Of a stretch of DNA of 64,000 nt, positions 29,183-37,430 are shown one piece after another (within the stretch, counting starts at the first letter, position 1; each line of letters opens with the position of its first letter). The stretch covers positions 124,001-188,000 of the forward strand of contig JAUMTW010000006.1 of NCBI GenBank assembly GCA_030531005.1, written 5' to 3'. Both the position numbers and the translations under genes were made by a program. A model generated the notes under the pieces. That model did not search any database. It was not told the origin of the DNA and saw only the letters and a list, made by a program, of their open reading frames with translations. Source of the DNA: Corynebacterium sp. Lineage in GTDB: Bacteria > Actinomycetota > Actinomycetes > Mycobacteriales > Mycobacteriaceae.

Positions 29183-29878
29183 ATGAATAAGAAAACGCTA
29201 TCCGCCATCGTCGCAGTTGCTCTCGCTGCAAGCGTTACCACCCCCCTATGCGGCGGCTGCTAACTCAAGTGGCAATCAAAATACTCAGATGCGCAATGGC
29301 CCAAAAAGTCGTGCGACGCTAGTTTCCGAAAGTATTCCCGAGGGGAAATTTTCAACAGCAGAAGTCCTTCAACTCCTCCTCGTCGGGGGACAGGTCCGAT
29401 GGCTTTCGATGAGCTTGTTTCACTACTCGGATTCGACGAAAATCGACCGAACCCTGACATGACAGAACTCTTCCCGATCATCGATCAATACATTCAAAGC
29501 ACTGACCGCATCGAAGAAGAGGTAACAGTGCCATTCCAAAGTGGTGACCCCGCTAAGGTTGACAGTGCACTGCGCGTATTGTCCAGTACCTTCAACGACT
29601 TTATACAAGAAAAGACTGGCGGGGCTAAAGGGTCCCAGATTGCCAACAGCTTGTCTCAGGCCAAGGGTTGGACTTGGATGGGGGCCAACGTCGTTATCTA
29701 TGCGAACGCAGTCGGTGTTGCAAATGCGGTCGGCTACGCAAATGTCGGAGTTGCCACCTTGGCCCTTGCAACGATCGGGTTCGTCACGTGGTATCTCCCC
29801 GATGAGGACTCTGCGGCTGGAAGCATCGATCGAGATGAGCTGGTTGAAAGCATTACCAGTGCTCTGAGCAGGATCTGA
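29183..29878 (+). pseudogene. sdpC: SdpC family toxin precursor with two compensating frameshifts
   Basis: The signal peptide starts MNKKTLSAIVAVALAASVTT. At the C6 run near 29237-29242 the frame shifts by one; the next frame gives AAAANSSGNQNTQM to VLQLLLVG; at the G5 run near 29388-29392 the original frame returns with GPMAFDELVSLLGF to the stop at 29878. The C-terminal hydrophobic segment (ANVVIYANAVGVANAVGYAN and following, to FVTWYLPDEDS) and the DRDELVESI end match the part of SdpC that yields mature SDP, but it has no Cys. As sequenced, translation from the first ATG stops at about codon 26. Sequencing error at the two homopolymers is possible. Confidence 0.72.
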
Positions 29879-29889
29879 AATCCTGGGCC

Positions 29890-30447
29890 GTGCGTACAGT
29901 ATACCAAGGTGCCGTGGGACTAGTTTCACTATTCCTTCTCGCTTCCCTATTTCTGATAGCAGTATTTTACTCAATGCCCAGCAATGTTGTTGATAGGCGA
30001 GACGGGTCAACCCAGAGAACATCATTCACAGAGGTACTGCCGGAATCGTGGGGTTTCTTCACGAAGCCGCCAAACGACCCAGAACTCGCAGCATTCTCTG
30101 TTAACGGAGACTCGATAGAATCAGCGCTCGATTTCCCGCATTCCCAACGGAAAAACTGGTATGGGATAATGCGTGATCATCGAGCTCAAGGTCCAGAAAT
30201 TGCCGACTTAACAAACGGTATCCAGGACACGGATTGGGTCTCCTGTGACGATGTGGAAGGGGATTGCGTCGCTTATTCAATGAGTAGAGGTGCGGCCATT
30301 TCTCTAGATAACAACTTCTCGGTTCCCACTATTTGTGGAAACATCGTGATTGCGGAGACGGTGCCGGTCCCCTGGTCCTATCGAGATAGTTACAACGGGT
30401 GGCGTAAGGAGAACCGAGTGGCACACTTGGATGTGAAATGCAGTTAG
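29890..30447 (+). CDS. sdpA: SdpA family antimicrobial peptide processing protein
   Basis: 185 residues from GTG 29890. One N-terminal transmembrane helix (GLVSLFLLASLFLIAVFY) is followed by the SdpA hallmark VLPESWGFFTKPPNDPE and a soluble domain with three Cys. SdpA works with SdpB to mature the toxin from pro-SdpC. It begins 11 bp after sdpC, and its end overlaps sdpB by 10 bp, so the cluster is a tight operon. Confidence 0.8.
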   Translation: MRTVYQGAVGLVSLFLLASLFLIAVFYSMPSNVVDRRDGSTQRTSFTEVLPESWGFFTKPPNDPELAAFSVNGDSIESALDFPHSQRKNWYGIMRDHRAQGPEIADLTNGIQDTDWVSCDDVEGDCVAYSMSRGAAISLDNNFSVPTICGNIVIAETVPVPWSYRDSYNGWRKENRVAHLDVKCS

Positions 30448-31400
30448 CTGGAAAAATACTCACCTCAATCGAACGTGATATATCCCAGACTGTCCTTGGG
30501 TCGAGAATGCTCGGTGTATCACGAACGATTATGGCGGTTGCGCAGTTAAGCTTCATAGCTTTGACGGATCCGAAGTACTTCTTTGTTCCGGTTGGCGGCA
30601 AGGATTTGAGCGCAACATGTTCCGACAAAGTAGTCAACATTTCCGCATATTGCATTTCCCCGGACAACTATGAAGCTACCAATATAGGGATGATAGTAAT
30701 CCTTCTAATTGTCGCTTCTGGGTTCGCTCCTAGAGTAACTTCTGTACTGCATTTTTGGGTAAGTTACTCTATCGCTTCGTCGGTATCCCTTCCAGACGGA
30801 GGGGAAACGACAATGCAAGTTATGTCACTGTTTATTATGATCGCTTCGCTTTCCGACTCGAGGTTATGGCATTGGCAGAGACCTTCGAGAAGGGGTAAAT
30901 CTCAGGCGCTGGCAGCAGTGGCTTGGGCAGGCTCTTGGATGGTTAGAGTTCAAATAGCCTACATATATCTCCATAGCGGACTAGCTAAACTGTCGGTAGA
31001 GCAGTGGGCGGATGGAACTGCCACCTACTACGTCTCACGGATGGAGTACTTCGGGGCCGGAGGACTATTTGCTGATATATTTAGAGAATTGTTGTCTGTG
31101 CCACTCTTTGCCCTGTCCTCTACCTGGGGTTCGATTGTAATCGAAGTTATTATCGCCATACTGATTGTATCCAATAAGTCACCGTTGGCTAAGATTGCAT
31201 TAGCGCTTAGTGCGTTTGTGCATATCTGGATCGCCCTAATGATCGGAATTATAAGCTTCGCATTTATAATGGTCGCTTCGGTAATGGCTGCCGCATCGTT
31301 CTCCATTTGCAAGTGGCCGGAGAATAAAGAAGATGATTCAGACGAAGAATATAGCAATAAAGAAATAAATCCGAGAAATGAATCAATTGATACTGTCTGA
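30438..31400 (+). CDS. sdpB: SdpB family membrane protein (HTTM-like)
   Basis: 320 residues with about seven transmembrane helices. The conserved YIYLHSGLAKLSVEQWADGT segment, followed by ATYYVSRMEYFG, is the family signature related to the HTTM domain. In B. subtilis it is required, with SdpA, for toxin maturation. The C-terminus is a polar acidic tail (ENKEDDSDEEYSNKE). The gene appears intact although sdpC carries frameshifts. Confidence 0.82.
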   Translation: MQLAGKILTSIERDISQTVLGSRMLGVSRTIMAVAQLSFIALTDPKYFFVPVGGKDLSATCSDKVVNISAYCISPDNYEATNIGMIVILLIVASGFAPRVTSVLHFWVSYSIASSVSLPDGGETTMQVMSLFIMIASLSDSRLWHWQRPSRRGKSQALAAVAWAGSWMVRVQIAYIYLHSGLAKLSVEQWADGTATYYVSRMEYFGAGGLFADIFRELLSVPLFALSSTWGSIVIEVIIAILIVSNKSPLAKIALALSAFVHIWIALMIGIISFAFIMVASVMAAASFSICKWPENKEDDSDEEYSNKEINPRNESIDTV

Positions 31401-31805
31401 CACGTCTGAAATATAGTATTATTCCGGAGTTCCTATTGTGGTGTGATGGGGTTGGGCGCTTGTCGGAGGTGGACTTCCTACCGGAAAGGTGAATTAGTGA
31501 ACTGACCTCGACTACAGGATTGGGGTGCCGTAGGGCCGCGGAGGATCGTTGTGTGGTATGGTTGTAGTTGCTACGTTTGACGCAGGCGCAGTCTTCATGA
31601 ACAGGAGTGTTACAGTGGGCGTTAATCAAGTTGACGAAGTTGTAAACTAGAAGTTTTCTGGCGTTAGCCCGGGGATTGGTAGCCCATCTTCGTTGGGAAG
31701 GGTTAGAGCTAGGGGATTCATCACTACTATCGGTGGGGGATCAAGTTTTATAACTGGGGGGCTGCCGACTGTCTGCATGGTTGCTGTCACATAGCGGGGT
31801 GGCCG
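31401..31805. other. Gap after the SDP cluster
   Basis: About 400 bp without a supported gene; it resembles decayed DNA. Confidence 0.4.
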
Positions 31806-32114
31806 TTGCTCGATGTGGTGGTTGTTGGGGCAGGTCCCGCTGGAGCATTGCTAGCTAGCGAGTTGGAATTTTGTGGAGTGCAAGTTGCGCTTATCGAAGC
31901 CAGGGACGAAGTGGAGTCCGTTCCACGTGGTGGATTGATCCACACCAGGACTCTTCAGTTGCTTGCGAGAAGGGGTGTCTTTAACCCTGATTCGGGGAGT
32001 GCCTCATCGCCATACCACTATGGGTGCGTTGAAGGTGCGCTGACCTTGCGAAGTCCGAAACAAGAGTATACGTTTGTCACTGTAGAAAGAGTGCAGTGTA
32101 AGAAAAAGGGTTAG
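31806..32114 (+). pseudogene. FAD-dependent monooxygenase, N-terminal fragment
   Basis: A TTG start gives MLDVVVVGAGPAGALLASEL, the FAD-binding GxGxxG motif, then VALIEARDEV and GLIHTRTLQLLARRG, typical of the first 60 residues of aromatic-ring or antibiotic monooxygenases (PheA/TetX group). The frame ends after about 102 codons, whereas such enzymes have 380 or more residues. The rest is missing; plasmid-like sequence begins soon after. Confidence 0.7.
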
Positions 32115-32370
32115 CCCACATCCATCACCGCCACTGAAAGAGCACCACCGGCTGGGATGTAATCGATCAATAGCCGCACACAAACCGGACATAATGCCGT
32201 TTTTGGCAGAAAACAGGGACATGCAGGTAGTGGGGGCATTAACGCCATATGACGAAGATGGTTATATATGGACGGGGTGGGGGTACCCCTAAGGAGAGTG
32301 CTCACAATCCCATTACCAGGTTGTCACTGTTGTAGACGCAACCACTTTCGCCTCTGGTTCTGTTGCGGAT

Positions 32371-32666
32371 TTGGAGGAAATGTATTTCACACTCAGCCAA
32401 GCCGCCAATTAATCCAAGGCAGCGAAATCAATTATCAGCGGGGACATTAAAGACGCCCAAATGCAGTAGATGGAACATCTCATAGTAACGTAAGAACGCG
32501 TAACGAGTGCTCAATGAGCTTGAATCGAGTCTGAAAGTTCTTGAAGCCTCCTAAGGTTCATGAGTCTGCAGAAGACACTGTAGAGCAATCAAAGCCACCA
32601 ACCACAGCGCCGGAGTCAGAACAACAGAAGACCACCTCCCCACGATAATGGAAACGGTGGCTATAA
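32371..32666 (+). pseudogene. HTH plus coiled-coil protein remnant, copy B-prime
   Basis: TTG 32371 gives LEEMYFTLSQAAN followed by a stop; further fragments match the coiled coil (QMQ.MEHLIVT.ERVT) and the tail TTSPR.WKRWL ending at 32666. A large part of the HTH/linker is missing. Convergent with cassette 3, as in cassettes 1 and 2. Confidence 0.65.
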
Positions 32667-32683
32667 GAGTAAATATGATGACC

Positions 32684-32962
32684 TTATGCCATATAGGAAT
32701 AAGCGACTATAAGGCCAGCAATGCTCACAAGAGATACAATCGCCAAGCGTACCGGTTGATCCTTCCAAGTGCTTAAACGATCATTTGCAATCTTAAACGG
32801 GAAATATAAGACTATTGCCAATACTAGCCACTTAACTGCGTACATCCAGTAGGGATCATGGTCATCCCGAAACAGCTGTATGTCTAAAGTAAATATCGTT
32901 GCAAAAGCTATTCCCATAATCAGCGTAGATATATCTAATTTGGGGTTCTTAGTGTCACTCAT
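32684..32962 (-). CDS. Small membrane protein of cassette 3 (92 aa)
   Basis: MSDTKNPKLDISTLIMGIAF starts a protein with three hydrophobic helices (STLIMGIAFATIFTLDI; YAVKWLVLAIVLYFPFKI; LAIVSLVSIAGLIVAYSY). It starts 21 bp after the stop of the secreted gene. Candidate immunity protein by position. Confidence 0.7.
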   Translation of the reverse strand: MSDTKNPKLDISTLIMGIAFATIFTLDIQLFRDDHDPYWMYAVKWLVLAIVLYFPFKIANDRLSTWKDQPVRLAIVSLVSIAGLIVAYSYMA

Positions 32963-32983
32963 AGCGGCCTTTCTACATATGTC

Positions 32984-33558
32984 CTAGCGACATTGTGCAC
33001 CGGTAGGCACGACAGGTGGAATCCCTGGGATTCCGGTTGCTTGTAATCTAAACGTTACGCGTAGGGTTCGCTGATTGCTGCATATCCCATTATCTGACAC
33101 ATATTGAGAGGCCATACCAGCAATAGCACCTGCTCCAATGCATCCAGATCTAGTGGCAGCGCAGAACACTCCGGCTGTGGTGCCAATGCCACCTTGAGCC
33201 ATATACTGTTGTTCAGTGGGAGTGAAGTCTATATAAAACCTGTTGAAACCGGTCCTGCCTCCAGTTGCACGTGGTTGTGGGTGGGTTAGAGCAGCAGGCA
33301 TTCCTTTTCCGCCATTCTCTAGCTCATACAGGATGAGCACATCATCACCATCTTCAACAACCTCACGCGGTAGTTCAGAGTCGAAGAGTGCCTGAGCAAA
33401 TTCTCTAGCGTCGAATTCTTCGGCGGAATCTACTTGTACATCTGGACTAGCAACGGGGGGTTCTTCTGCTTGTGTAGTTGCAGCTACAACCGTAAACAGA
33501 AGCACTACCGCTGACGCTACGGCCAGGTATTTCTTTACTGTCTTAGGGTGGATAACAT
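32984..33558 (-). pseudogene. Secreted protein of cassette 3, one-base deletion in the signal peptide
   Basis: ATG 33558 (with AGGAGG upstream) reads MLSTLRQ then stop. Restoring one C in the CCC run (CCCC in cassette 1) gives MLSTPKTVKKYLAVASAVVL, then TVVAATTQA and a mature part of about 160 residues. That part has an acidic stretch, RATGGRTGFNRFYIDFTP, and a Gly/Ala-rich segment with three Cys (GVFCAATRSGCIGAGAIAGM to NGIC), ending GAQCR. The rest of the frame is intact, so the lesion is recent, reversible or a sequencing error. Function unknown. Confidence 0.65.
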
Positions 33559-33839
33559 ACAGTCCTCCTATGTTTGGGCGACTAATGGATCCTCATTAAT
33601 TTTAATTAAAATGCTCGACTTGCATCAATGATTTTTTGTTTTGTGGTGAAAAACGGGGGGGGGATAGCATTCCGGAATGTGTGGGATGGTTAGCGTCTGA
33701 AAAAACCTAATATCGTATACCAAATTAGACGTATGGCGTGAAAAATCTCCCTGGGCGTGCCTGGGGTTATGTTTTCATATTTCAGTAAGTTAACACGGTA
33801 GTTTGCGCATCGTTGAGACTCAAAGAGACGTGTCAGCTA

Positions 33840-34385
33840 TGGAGTGAGAAGAGGAAGCTTCGCACCCGCCTTTAATCTGACAGGAAAATAAACTAAATAT
33901 ACCCCTCCCGCTAACACCGGGGGCTGAGTGAGCTGTTAGAGGGGCTGTTTTAACGAGCTTAAAAACAGCAGGTGCTCCTTATACTCGTGAGGTATGAGGG
34001 TGAGGGTGTGCCGAACCTGGCCAGTAGAAGTACGGGCGACAGTATATTTTGACTGACACTGTCCGAGAGTTTTAAGCACATGCCGCTACTGCCAAGAAGT
34101 AATGACCTTGGCCACTATAATTCGACCGACCGACGCGACAGTTAAACCATAGATACCTAGTGCCCTAAACCTTGTCCATTTTATGGATAGAGGCACAGGC
34201 GTCTCCCTCCCTCAGCTCCCTCTGCGAGCTATCCAGGCAGCACAGAGCCACTGTAGAGCATTTACAGCCACTCTAAGCTGAATAAACAGCCTTAACCAGC
34301 ACCAAACAGCATGATGAAGCTAAGGGAGATGAGAGAGGGAGACAAACACAGCATGAAAGCGTTCAGCGAAAATTCATTAAGCCAC
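33840..34385. repeat. Conserved non-coding block, candidate replication origin, copy B
   Basis: It lies directly downstream of rep. Elements in order: GCCTTTAATCTGACAGGAAA at about 33870; a bulged hairpin CCCCT...CTAACA/TGTTAG...AGGGG at 33908-33947; CCTAAACCTTGTCCATTTTA with TGGATAGAGGCACAGG at 34163-34198; the CACTGTA/TTTACAG hairpin at 34249-34267; and AACCAGCACCAAACAGCATG at about 34292-34312. The same elements occur in copies A and C. Confidence 0.65.
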
Positions 34386-35360
34386 CTAAAGTAACTGCTC
34401 TTGCACTACTTCCACTGCCTGCTGTAGCACCTTATCCGGTGGTGCGACTATCTCTTCGACGCTGTGAACCCTTCGCCAAAACGCCTGCACACGTGCTGGC
34501 TCATAATTCTTAAACAGCGCAGCTGGCGCCAAATTCGAGATGATGATCACCCTGGTATACCGAGCGAACTTGTTAGAGTACCGTGCACCGAGTTCAGTAG
34601 GATACACATCTAGGAGGTTCAACAGCTCAGCTAAAGGAATTTGTCCGGCGAACTCATCCAATACCAATGTTGATTGCCCAGCATAATTGTCGAAAGGATG
34701 CACATAATCAGTGACACGGTACGTGTCGTGAAACCCATTAGTTTCTTCCCAAGCGCGCATGGTTTTCCCTGCACCTGGTGCCCCCCACCAATACGACATA
34801 GATAGCTTGCGCAGCTGATTTTCTTCCTGACGCTGACGCTGCGTATCGCGTGCTTGCACTAAAAACCTGACTTGGCTGGGATAACGCCACGCAGGGCAGT
34901 CAAAATCAGTTAGCAGATCTTCAAATGTTTCATTCCCATCTAAAATGCGCTGTTGAAGCTCCTGCAAATCAGTTCGATTACCCTGATTATCTGCAACATT
35001 GATCCGACCAACCATCACCGGCAACTCATCAGGAACACGTGAATCTTTCTTCGTGCAATACTCATATGCTTGAGCTTTAGAACCACACCGAGGCTCTAAA
35101 TGTGCAGTCGGCAATTTTTTCTGCAGCGTCGAAAAGCGAATCGCACTCGAATGCTCCACATAGAGTTGCCAATGCCGATACCCAGTCTCCTTTCCTTCCT
35201 CTAATTGACCAACAACCCCTGCATAATCGCCAAGCGCTTCGATAATATCTTCACGGCTAAACTTCTCAGCCGAAGCCGTGATCACCCACCCACGAGACTG
35301 CTTACGCTGCGACAAAAGTTGCTGATCTTTCTTCCCTGTTTTCTTCGATGATGTCGCCAT
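34386..35360 (-). CDS. CRESS-type replication initiator: HUH endonuclease plus SF3 helicase
   Basis: 324 residues. HUH motif I is WVITASA (25-31). Motif II is HWQLYVE (63-69; His63 and Gln65, the HUQ variant of CRESS-DNA viruses). Motif III is YCTKKD with Tyr101 and Lys104. The superfamily 3 helicase follows: Walker A GAPGAGKT (193-200), Walker B VLDEF (233-237), motif C IIISN (272-276). This order and size match Rep of geminivirus/circovirus-like CRESS-DNA viruses and of bacterial pCRESS plasmids, which nick and reseal one strand for rolling-circle replication. GGAGGT is 14 bp before the ATG. All motifs are intact although the surrounding copies are decayed. It lies between the candidate origin and cassette 4. 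Confidence 0.88.
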   Translation of the reverse strand: MATSSKKTGKKDQQLLSQRKQSRGWVITASAEKFSREDIIEALGDYAGVVGQLEEGKETGYRHWQLYVEHSSAIRFSTLQKKLPTAHLEPRCGSKAQAYEYCTKKDSRVPDELPVMVGRINVADNQGNRTDLQELQQRILDGNETFEDLLTDFDCPAWRYPSQVRFLVQARDTQRQRQEENQLRKLSMSYWWGAPGAGKTMRAWEETNGFHDTYRVTDYVHPFDNYAGQSTLVLDEFAGQIPLAELLNLLDVYPTELGARYSNKFARYTRVIIISNLAPAALFKNYEPARVQAFWRRVHSVEEIVAPPDKVLQQAVEVVQEQLL

Positions 35361-35425
35361 AAAAATGCTCTATGACCTCCATCTTTATTCATTTTGCGAC
35401 AGCTACAGAAGTCGCCTGGTAACAT

Positions 35426-35465
35426 TAAAATCCCCTCTCTTCATCGAATATCGGAGAGAGGGGAT
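35426..35465 (-). terminator. Intrinsic terminator between cassette 4 and rep
   Basis: A perfect 11-bp stem (ATCCCCTCTCT at 35430-35440, AGAGAGGGGAT at 35455-35465) is followed by TTTTA on the minus strand. It ends the cassette 4 transcript upstream of rep. Confidence 0.85.
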
Positions 35466-35486
35466 GAAATCGATCAGCTTAAATGC

Positions 35487-35639
35487 TTAGCTGTACTTCC
35501 TTTGGTTCGGATCTTCTATATAAGAAATTTCCTTATTCGAAGATGCACGTTTTACGAGCCAAACAATTAGCCAAACTATAAGTGCAATGACTGCGATAGC
35601 TGCTAGAAAAACAATAATTTCAATAGGTCCAATAGCCAT
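35487..35639 (-). CDS. Small membrane protein of cassette 4 (50 aa)
   Basis: MAIGPIEIIVFLAAIAVIAL begins a 50-residue protein with one long hydrophobic helix (residues 6-30) and a charged tail (VKRASSNKEISYIEDP). GAAGGAG lies inside the 3' end of the secreted gene, 6 bp separate stop and start, and a strong terminator follows, all of which support expression. Candidate immunity or accessory protein. Confidence 0.72.
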   Translation of the reverse strand: MAIGPIEIIVFLAAIAVIALIVWLIVWLVKRASSNKEISYIEDPNQRKYS

Positions 35640-35645
35640 ACAGAA

Positions 35646-36320
35646 TCACTCCTTCATTTCTACACAAGCCCACGTGGAAGTCCCGAAATCCATCCTATAC
35701 CGACCGCAAACGTCAGTATTTGGAGCGAATGTTTCATTGGAAAGATCAAAGCTTAAATAGTGGTCAGGCCAGTTAAACTGAAGCACCGTAGTACAATTGT
35801 CAACGGCACCGCTTCGTTCTTGATGATTCCCGTCGGCATCAGTCCATTGAAGATCGAACTCACCACCATATACGTTACTAGCTTCAGTTGGATTGATTGG
35901 ATCTCCGCGCCAGCCAACTTGTGCATAATTAGCACTGAGCCCGTCACCATCAACATAAACGAAAACCCGGGAACTCATAGTCGGCCCAGGACCCGCCGAT
36001 TCCCCTAGGGCACTTCGAGGTTGTATCTGATTAGCCGGAGAGGCATCTACTTCGACATAGTGCCCGGTAGTAGCACTCTGTTCGGGTGGAACTGGGTAAC
36101 CGTCTGCTTCGATTTGGTCTTCAGCTTCACAACTATTGAGATCTACACGTGTAACTTGTGCACCAGTATTGTTGGCACCTATTCCATGTTGATACTCGGT
36201 ACGCTCATTACCGGATTCACCTACGCAACCTTCATCCGCAATCGCCAATGAGGGGACAGTGAATGTGCTAGCTGCTAGTAGAGCCGCTGTTAATCCTGAA
36301 ATTACCTGCTTACTTATTAT
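35646..36320 (-). CDS. Secreted protein of cassette 4, no canonical start codon
   Basis: The frame ending at 35646 encodes about 200 mature residues (SLAIADEGCVGESGNER onward) with five Cys, a YVDGDGLSANYAQVGWRGDP segment and the end STWACVEMKE. A Sec signal peptide (SKQVISGLTAALLASTFTVP) is encoded upstream in frame, but the only ATG/GTG/TTG is TTG 36248, downstream of that signal. Initiation at ATA 36320 or 36317 (AGGAG lies upstream) or at CTG 36323 would restore it. The region overlaps the stop of the 67-residue gene, suggesting coupled translation. It may instead be a mutated ATG. Function unknown. Confidence 0.6.
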   Translation of the reverse strand: MISKQVISGLTAALLAASTFTVPSLAIADEGCVGESGNERTEYQHGIGANNTGAQVTRVDLNSCEAEDQIEADGYPVPPEQSATTGHYVEVDASPANQIQPRSALGESAGPGPTMSSRVFVYVDGDGLSANYAQVGWRGDPINPTEASNVYGGEFDLQWTDADGNHQERSGAVDNCTTVLQFNWPDHYLSFDLSNETFAPNTDVCGRYRMDFGTSTWACVEMKE

Positions 36321-36513
36321 CAGTACTCCTAGATTTACTTATGCTGTAAATTGCATGACCGATTATGTTTATAGAAACGGCCATAATGACTGCGAAATTG
36401 CCGCGAGGCATGTCGAGTTGGTAACGATCTCCCATTAACAAAACAATGCAGTAAGACGCTATTAACAGAAAAATCATTCCGAAAAACTGTCTTTTTGTTC
36501 CCAACATCCGCAT
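36310..36513 (-). CDS. Small membrane protein (67 aa), copy B, upstream of cassette 4
   Basis: Begins MRMLGTKRQFFGMIFLLIAS and differs from copy A at only three residues near the end. Two transmembrane helices. A very strong AAGGAGGTGAT ribosome binding site lies upstream. Its last codons overlap the likely start of the cassette 4 secreted gene by 11 bp, so the order here is membrane, secreted, membrane. Confidence 0.75.
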   Translation of the reverse strand: MRMLGTKRQFFGMIFLLIASYCIVLLMGDRYQLDMPRGNFAVIMAVSINIIGHAIYSISKSRSTDNK

Positions 36514-36818
36514 TCCAGACCATCACCTCCTTGGCAAGTTATTATTTAAAATCTATTTTACGTTAAAAATTGCGCCTTAAGGGTACTTATCGCTAAATAT
36601 TTCGTTCTAGGTTAAGATGATACGAGGGAAAATCCATGACACACAGATGCTTAGGTGTAAACGTGTCACATGCACGAATTACTGCATTAGAACAGGACTA
36701 GCAACCTGAAAACGGACATAATGCACGTTATCGGCGCTCAAAGACAGCGTGCAGGTAGAAGCCTAAAAACCATCACGTGACACTCGCTGTTGCATATACA
36801 GTGTTGCCAAAACACCGT

Positions 36819-36877
36819 AAAAGAACACCCGGAACCCTATTGCAGAAACCCGGTTGCGTCTGTTCCAAAAGAACACC
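36819..36877 (+). promoter_or_regulatory. Paired AAAAGAACACC direct repeats upstream of HTH gene, copy B
   Basis: Perfect 11-bp repeats at 36819-36829 and 36867-36877, 48 bp apart, ending 28 bp before the HTH gene start. The spacing is conserved in copy A. Likely autoregulatory or iteron-type sites. Confidence 0.5.
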
Positions 36878-36905
36878 AACCAGAACCCCTGCTAGGGTTG
36901 CAACT

Positions 36906-37430
36906 ATGGAAGAAATCTTCTTTACGCTCAACCAAGCAGCCAACCAAGCGAACGTCTCCAAATCAACCATTAGCAGAGCTATTAACAACGGCAAACTGCC
37001 CAACACCCAGCAACAACCCGATGGTTCGTACCGCATACCATTAAGTGACCTCGTGGCTGCCGGGTACCTTGACACAGTACGACCAGCGAAGAACAACGAG
37101 CGCGAACACGAAGGTGTTTCAAGTGTTCCAGGAGAACACATAGAGCTACGTCATAAGCTGGAACTAGTGGAACAGCAACTCAAAGCCAAGGAGGAACAAC
37201 TGCAACAGCTGGAACGCCTCATTGCAACACAAGAACGAACACTCAATGCGCTTGAAAACAGCCTGAAAGCACTAGAAGCACCAAAGGCTACTGAGGACAC
37301 TATAGAGGACTCCAGAGAGACCACAGTACCAGAGCCAGAACAAAAGAAAACCACCGCCCACAATGGTGGAAACAGTGGATACAGCCAAAAAACCGAAAGT
37401 GACGCACGTCATAGTAGCAACACGGCATGA
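36906..37430 (+). CDS. HTH plus coiled-coil plasmid-type DNA-binding protein, copy B
   Basis: 174 residues from ATG 36906 (MEEIFFTLNQAANQANVSKS). HTH at about residues 6-50 (STISRAINNGKLPN, YRIPLSDLVAAG), then a coiled coil (LELVEQQLKAKEEQLQQLER, residues 82-125). The last 25 codons are probably out of frame: with one C added to the CCC near 37360 the tail becomes TAPQWWKQWIQPKNRK, matching the Trp-rich end of the other copies. As sequenced it ends SARHSSNTA-like without Trp. It probably binds its own upstream repeats; a role in copy control or partition is inference. Confidence 0.72.
   Translation: MEEIFFTLNQAANQANVSKSTISRAINNGKLPNTQQQPDGSYRIPLSDLVAAGYLDTVRPAKNNEREHEGVSSVPGEHIELRHKLELVEQQLKAKEEQLQQLERLIATQERTLNALENSLKALEAPKATEDTIEDSRETTVPEPEQKKTTAHNGGNSGYSQKTESDARHSSNTA

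Larger units (their letters stand above)
36246..37430. repeat. 1.2-kb direct repeat, copy B
   Basis: Partner of 21253-22471 in the same orientation, 15 kb apart. It includes the 67-residue membrane gene (near identical), the spacer with paired AAAAGAACACC sites and the HTH/coiled-coil gene. Confidence 0.85.

Noticed and set aside
29423..30025. A 200-codon minus frame across sdpC and sdpA
   Set aside because: Antisense to the SDP genes; no signal peptide or known domain.
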